Shown: positions 5,167-8,233 of the stretch, piece after piece
How the letters are laid out: every line of letters begins with the position of its first letter
How positions within the stretch are numbered: position 1 is the first letter of the stretch
Source: Caldifarciminota bacterium RBG_13_43_14
Lineage (GTDB): Bacteria; Hydrothermota; Tepidihabitantia; SM23-42
Reading direction: 5' to 3'
Assembly: GCA_001771735.1 (NCBI GenBank)
Contig: MEUM01000106.1
Coordinates: 10,093 to 18,325, forward strand
Length of the DNA stretch: 8,233 nucleotides
Notes under the pieces: model-generated
What the model was told of the DNA's origin: nothing
What the model saw: only the letters and a program-made list of their open reading frames with translations
Database searches by the model: none
Position numbers and translations under genes: made by a program

Positions 5167-6143
5167 ATAATATAACAGTAGAAACTCTTTATCAAGAAAA
5201 AAAGAAGGATTTTGCTTTTGAGTTGATTCATGGAGCCGAATATCTTAAGGATAGTAAGCTCACTACTTACGATATTTTTCGCCCGGGCTTAGCTCTGGCT
5301 GGATACACCGGTTATTTCCTGAGCGATCGGATAATGATAATAGGTAAGACAGAAACGTCTTTTCTTAAAACACTTCCACTACCGGTACGGGATAAGCGTA
5401 TTAAAAAGGTCATGAAAATGGGTACACCCTGCATGATCGTGACCAAGAAACTTGCCGTCGATCGACACTTCATTAATGAAGCAAGCAAACGTAAAATACC
5501 GATACTTAGAACGAAATTGTCGACAACGCCTTTTATCCACCAGTTATCAATCTATCTTGATTACAAACTTGCTCCAAAGCTCTTTGTGCAGGGGACACTG
5601 GTCGATATTTATGGAGTGGGTGTGCTCTTTATTGGTAAACCAGGCACCGGTAAGAGCGAGTGTGCACTTGACCTGGTTGAAAGAGGGCATCGTTTTGTCG
5701 TTGATGATCTGGTGAAGATCGTTCGGCGTGGAGATATTTTGATCGGTTCGGGTGCAGAAAAAAGCGAGCGATTGCGTCACCACCTCGAAATAAGAGGCGT
5801 AGGATTAGTGGACATTTTTCGGATATTTGGTGTAAAATCAGTGCGTTTGCGCAAGCGTATTGAAGTGGTTGTTGAATTAATGCTTTGGGAGGAAGCCAAG
5901 GGTCAATTTGATCGTATCGGGCTGGAAAAGAATTATTCAAAGATCCTGGCGCTGAAAATCCCGCGTATAGTTATTCCGCTCACGGCTGGCAAAAATGTAT
6001 CGGTAATTGCCGAAATCGTCGCTATGAACTATTTGCTGCAGATCAGAGGTATACATCCGGCTAATGAATATGACAAAGAACTAATGCGGGTGCTGGCGGA
6101 AAGCGCACTGCCAAGCGTGCATTATGATGAGGATATAGAATAG
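5163..6143 (+). CDS. hprK: HPr kinase/phosphorylase
   Basis: A 326-aa HprK, which phosphorylates and dephosphorylates a serine of HPr according to ATP, phosphate and sugar-phosphate levels. The N-terminal domain has the family block RPGLALAGY (40-48) and IGKTETSFL (60-68). The catalytic domain has the Walker A loop GKPGTGKS (158-165), RGHRFVVDD (174-182) with the paired Asp, and the signature LEIRGVGLVD (208-217), followed by IFG. The closing region has AGKN-x-SVIAEI-x-AMN (275-289). Two positions are unusual: the His normally found two residues before LVD in the block leading to the Walker A strand is Gln143, and the usual GxSGxGKS reads GKPGTGKS. The other catalytic residues are present. 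The start codon overlaps the hpf stop (ATGA) without its own ribosome binding site, so translation is coupled. HPr itself is not in the window. Confidence 0.92.
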   Translation: MNNITVETLYQEKKKDFAFELIHGAEYLKDSKLTTYDIFRPGLALAGYTGYFLSDRIMIIGKTETSFLKTLPLPVRDKRIKKVMKMGTPCMIVTKKLAVDRHFINEASKRKIPILRTKLSTTPFIHQLSIYLDYKLAPKLFVQGTLVDIYGVGVLFIGKPGTGKSECALDLVERGHRFVVDDLVKIVRRGDILIGSGAEKSERLRHHLEIRGVGLVDIFRIFGVKSVRLRKRIEVVVELMLWEEAKGQFDRIGLEKNYSKILALKIPRIVIPLTAGKNVSVIAEIVAMNYLLQIRGIHPANEYDKELMRVLAESALPSVHYDEDIE

Positions 6144-6148
6144 GCAAG

Positions 6149-6550
6149 ATGATACGGGGTATTATTATCGGTCACGGTGACTTTGCTCAGGCAATGATGA
6201 ATACCGCCAAACAGATCGTTGGCGAGCAGGACCAGGTTGATATTATATCAAATACCGGTCAATCATGTTCAGGTCTGGTACAAATAATAGAGCGATCCTT
6301 GAATGCTGAACCAAAATCAGAAATAATAATTTTTCTTGATCTGCCGGGAGGAAGCTGTACGATCAGTTGCTATAACCTTCTACGTAAGCAACCGGATCTT
6401 AATATTATCTGCGGGTTGAACTTACCGATGCTTATTGAATTTTTCATGCTACGGGATAAATATGCGGCATATGATCTCGTATCAATATTGATAAAAAAGG
6501 CACATGACAATATATTCAAACTGGGAAGGAAAAATGGAACGGAAAATTAA
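6149..6550 (+). CDS. PTS EIIA protein, mannose (Man) family
   Basis: A 133-aa stand-alone EIIA(Man) domain, a cytoplasmic phosphocarrier that accepts phosphate from HPr on a histidine near the N-terminus. IIIGHGDFA (5-13) places this at His9. Further family marks are IVGEQDQV (23-30), FLDLPGGSC (61-69; compare D-L-x-G-G-S) and GLNLPMLIEF (88-97). There is no fused IIB domain, and no IIB, IIC or IID gene in the window, so a regulatory role rather than sugar import is likely. It starts 5 nt after the hprK stop with at best a weak AGG upstream. Its last 17 nt overlap the acyl-CoA synthetase start. With hprK beside it, it probably belongs to a regulatory phosphorelay whose HPr and enzyme I are encoded elsewhere. 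Confidence 0.88.
   Translation: MIRGIIIGHGDFAQAMMNTAKQIVGEQDQVDIISNTGQSCSGLVQIIERSLNAEPKSEIIIFLDLPGGSCTISCYNLLRKQPDLNIICGLNLPMLIEFFMLRDKYAAYDLVSILIKKAHDNIFKLGRKNGTEN
6523..6530 (+). promoter_or_regulatory. Ribosome binding site that sets the acyl-CoA synthetase start
   Basis: GGGAAGGA ends 3 nt before the ATG at 6534. No such site precedes the in-frame ATG at 6504, which would also push the overlap with EIIA to 47 nt. This supports 6534 as the start. Confidence 0.7.
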
Positions 6551-8180
6551 TTTTTTGGGTGATGTGTTTGAAAATGCAGTAGCGCGATTTCCCGATAAAC
6601 TGGCGTTAAAAAAAGAGGATGTGACCTATACTTACGCTCAACTTAAAAATATGGTCGAGAAACTCAAAAATCATCTGATCAGTTTGGGTTTGAAAAAGGG
6701 TGATCGTTTCGCGGTTCATGGTGAAAATCGGCCTGAATGGGCCGTCGCATATCTTGCCATAGTGCGGGCTGGATTGGTATGTGTTCCTCTTGATCGATTG
6801 CTTTCCGAAGCCGAAATTTTACATATTCTCAGGCAAAGCGAAGCACGCGGCGTTATTGTTTCGGAAAATTGCATTGATAATATTGAAAGTGTAAAGGGCG
6901 AGCTGAAAGATCTGGAAGATGTGATTCTTATGAACAAATATGGTGAGTTACCGGCGAAAAAGGAAGTAAAGGTGAGTAACTTGAACCCTGATGATCTTGC
7001 CGTGCTGATCTTTACATCAGGGACCACCGGTACCTCGAAAGCGGTAATGTTAAGTCATAATAACATACTGAGCAATCTGCATGCGGTCGAACAGGTGATC
7101 CCGGTAGATGAGACTGATACGATGGTATCGATCATACCAATGCATCATACTTTCGAAGCTACGGCCGGTTTTTTATATCCATTGTATAAAGGATCGGCGA
7201 TTTATTATCCGCCGAGCTTGAAACCCAATGATATTATTGATACTTTTAAAGAAGCGAATGTAAGCTGTTTGATCGCAGTCCCTTTGTTATTCGAAAAATT
7301 CCTGGCCGGGCTGCACCGCAAGATAGCCGGTGCTTCTCTTACCACCAAGGTAATGTTCCGAACGATCAGCGGTATCGGGGCGGTATTTAAGTTTCTACGT
7401 AAGCCTTTGTTCGCCAAGGTGCGTAAACAAATGGGAATGAACAATCTTCGTTTGGCCTGCGCCGGCGGAGCGGCCCTTACCGCAAAAGTAGCGCAAGGGT
7501 TGGAGTTGTTGGGTTTACCGATGATACAAGGTTATGGACTTACCGAGTCATCGCCGGTGATATCGGTCAGTCCGCTTGAAAAACCGAAAAGCGCCTCGGT
7601 TGGTACGATTATACCGGGCGTGGAAGTTAAGATCGATGATCCGGATGAAAATGGTATTGGCGAGGTAATAGTACGTGGTCCAAATATTATGCTGGGATAT
7701 TATAAGAATAATACAGCAACCGAAGAAGTAATCAGGAATGGTTGGCTTTATACCGGTGACCTCGGGAAATTTGACAGTGAAGGTTATTTGTATATTGCCG
7801 GTCGTAAAAAGAGCCTGATCGTAACCCAAAGTGGTAAGAATATTTACCCAGAAGAACTGGAGGAAAAACTGATCAAGAGTCCATGGGTTAGAGAAATATT
7901 GGTAGTGCCCCGAATCGATCCATCGACCAAGAAAGAGCTTATCTGTGCATTAGTATTTCCTGATTATGAATTATTGGAAGAAGACAGTATCACTAAAGGC
8001 AAGACCTACACCGAAGAGGATGTAAAGAATATCATAAAGGATGAGATACGCAAAGTTAATGAGGAATTACCCGCCTATAAAAAAGTAATTCAATTCGAGA
8101 TCCGGGAAGAGGAATTCCCTAAAACAACGACTCAAAAGATAAAACGTCACATGTTCATTGAACGGGCGATAAAGGTCTAA
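6534..8180 (+). CDS. Long-chain acyl-CoA synthetase (AMP-forming), FadD-like
   Basis: A 548-aa ANL-superfamily ligase that activates a carboxylic acid, probably a medium- or long-chain fatty acid, to acyl-AMP and then acyl-CoA. Motifs in order: P-loop TSGTTGTSK (161-169), PMHHTFE (202-208), CAGGAAL (309-315), QGYGLTESSP (332-341), YTGDLG (406-411), GRKKSLIVTQSGKNIYPEELE at 423-443 (hinge and A8), and the A10 block PKTTTQKIKR (529-538), in which Lys535 is the likely adenylation lysine. The Gln before it replaces the more common Gly. The HHTFE...YPLYKG arrangement is typical of bacterial long-chain enzymes, but the chain length cannot be read from sequence. There is no signal peptide or membrane segment. 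It overlaps EIIA by 17 nt, so it is the last visible gene of the hpf operon. An in-frame ATG at 6504 would add ten residues. Confidence 0.9.
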   Translation: MERKINFLGDVFENAVARFPDKLALKKEDVTYTYAQLKNMVEKLKNHLISLGLKKGDRFAVHGENRPEWAVAYLAIVRAGLVCVPLDRLLSEAEILHILRQSEARGVIVSENCIDNIESVKGELKDLEDVILMNKYGELPAKKEVKVSNLNPDDLAVLIFTSGTTGTSKAVMLSHNNILSNLHAVEQVIPVDETDTMVSIIPMHHTFEATAGFLYPLYKGSAIYYPPSLKPNDIIDTFKEANVSCLIAVPLLFEKFLAGLHRKIAGASLTTKVMFRTISGIGAVFKFLRKPLFAKVRKQMGMNNLRLACAGGAALTAKVAQGLELLGLPMIQGYGLTESSPVISVSPLEKPKSASVGTIIPGVEVKIDDPDENGIGEVIVRGPNIMLGYYKNNTATEEVIRNGWLYTGDLGKFDSEGYLYIAGRKKSLIVTQSGKNIYPEELEEKLIKSPWVREILVVPRIDPSTKKELICALVFPDYELLEEDSITKGKTYTEEDVKNIIKDEIRKVNEELPAYKKVIQFEIREEEFPKTTTQKIKRHMFIERAIKV

Positions 8181-8192
8181 TAGAAAAAAGAA

Positions 8193-8220
8193 GAGGAGCA
8201 GGGGTGAAGAGGTGCAGGGG
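8193..8220. repeat. Purine-rich direct repeat after the last gene
   Basis: GAGGAGCAGGGG (8193-8204) and GAGGTGCAGGGG (8209-8220) are 12-nt direct repeats with one mismatch and a 16-nt period, starting 12 nt after the acyl-CoA synthetase stop. The top strand here is almost all purine. It resembles the repeat-laden spacer at 3473-3776 in being low-complexity, though the words differ. The window ends too soon to see whether more copies follow. Confidence 0.65.
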
Positions 8221-8231
8221 AGATAAATCTC
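8220..8231 (+). other. Small perfect hairpin at the right edge
   Basis: GAGAT (8220-8224) pairs with ATCTC (8227-8231) across 2 nt, or as a 4-bp stem with a 4-nt loop. The sequence is cut off 2 nt later, so a terminator T run cannot be confirmed. Confidence 0.3.
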
Positions 8232-8233
8232 TA

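Noticed and set aside
6504..6533. Upstream ATG as the acyl-CoA synthetase start, adding ten residues
   Set aside because: No ribosome binding site precedes it and the overlap with EIIA would grow to 47 nt; ATG 6534 has GGGAAGGA just upstream and begins right at the usual N-terminus of the family.
7771..7798. Internal TTGACA with a TATATT-like box
   Set aside because: The spacing is 14 nt to TATATT, or 16 nt to the poor TATTGC, and the site is deep inside a conserved coding region with no gene start after it.
1042..7829. Reverse-strand and out-of-frame open reading frames of 60-109 codons
   Set aside because: All lie largely over clearly conserved genes on the + strand, show no family motifs and have no start signals of their own.

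Overview
The window looks like an ordinary bacterial chromosome segment with all genes on the + strand. It is moderately AT-rich and densely packed with short or overlapping gene junctions. No rRNA, tRNA, CRISPR array, phage gene or transposase was recognised. The gene set (ThiD2-ThiE fusion, short HPF, HPr kinase, mannose-type EIIA, orphan ComB-like phosphatase) and the repeat-laden intergenic spacer suggest a little-studied, probably uncultured bacterial lineage. A WOR-3/Stahlbacteria-like candidate phylum is my guess from style alone; the window contains no phylogenetic marker that would settle it.

Layout. (1) Positions 1-268 hold the 3' end of a TPR-type helical repeat gene, open at the left edge. 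(2) Positions 308-3472 are a promoter followed by four genes: a threonine synthase-type PLP enzyme, a GNAT acetyltransferase, a ComB-family phosphatase and an Asp/Glu racemase-family protein. The last three are translationally coupled (4-nt overlap, then a 1-nt gap). (3) Positions 3473-3776 are a 304-base spacer of short tandem and inverted repeats, ending in a near-consensus promoter. (4) Positions 3777-4790 encode a ThiD2-ThiE fusion that would carry out two consecutive steps of thiamine phosphate synthesis. (5) Positions 4770-8180 are a promoter inside the thiE 3' end driving hpf, hprK, a PTS EIIA(Man) protein and an acyl-CoA synthetase, with overlaps or very short gaps throughout.

How the genes fit together. 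The hpf-hprK-EIIA group resembles a regulatory phosphotransferase locus: HprK would phosphorylate HPr on serine in response to energy state, HPr-His-P would phosphorylate EIIA, and HPF would park ribosomes in slow growth. HPr and enzyme I are not in the window. The acyl-CoA synthetase tied to the end of this operon links it to fatty-acid activation. The upstream operon looks like amino-acid metabolism, with threonine formation plus a racemase-like and a ComB-like enzyme whose real substrates are unclear.

The most notable non-coding signal is the promoters. Three sites all read TTGACA-16 nt-TATAAT or TAGAAT. In two of them the -10 box ends exactly 5 nt before the start codon (ATG at 341, GTG at 3777), which implies leaderless mRNAs, whereas hpf has a leader of about 45 nt and a strong Shine-Dalgarno site. 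I found no convincing wholly new multi-gene system. The best leads are the leaderless promoter geometry, a racemase homolog with Ala in place of its first catalytic Cys, and the coupled GNAT/ComB/racemase trio.
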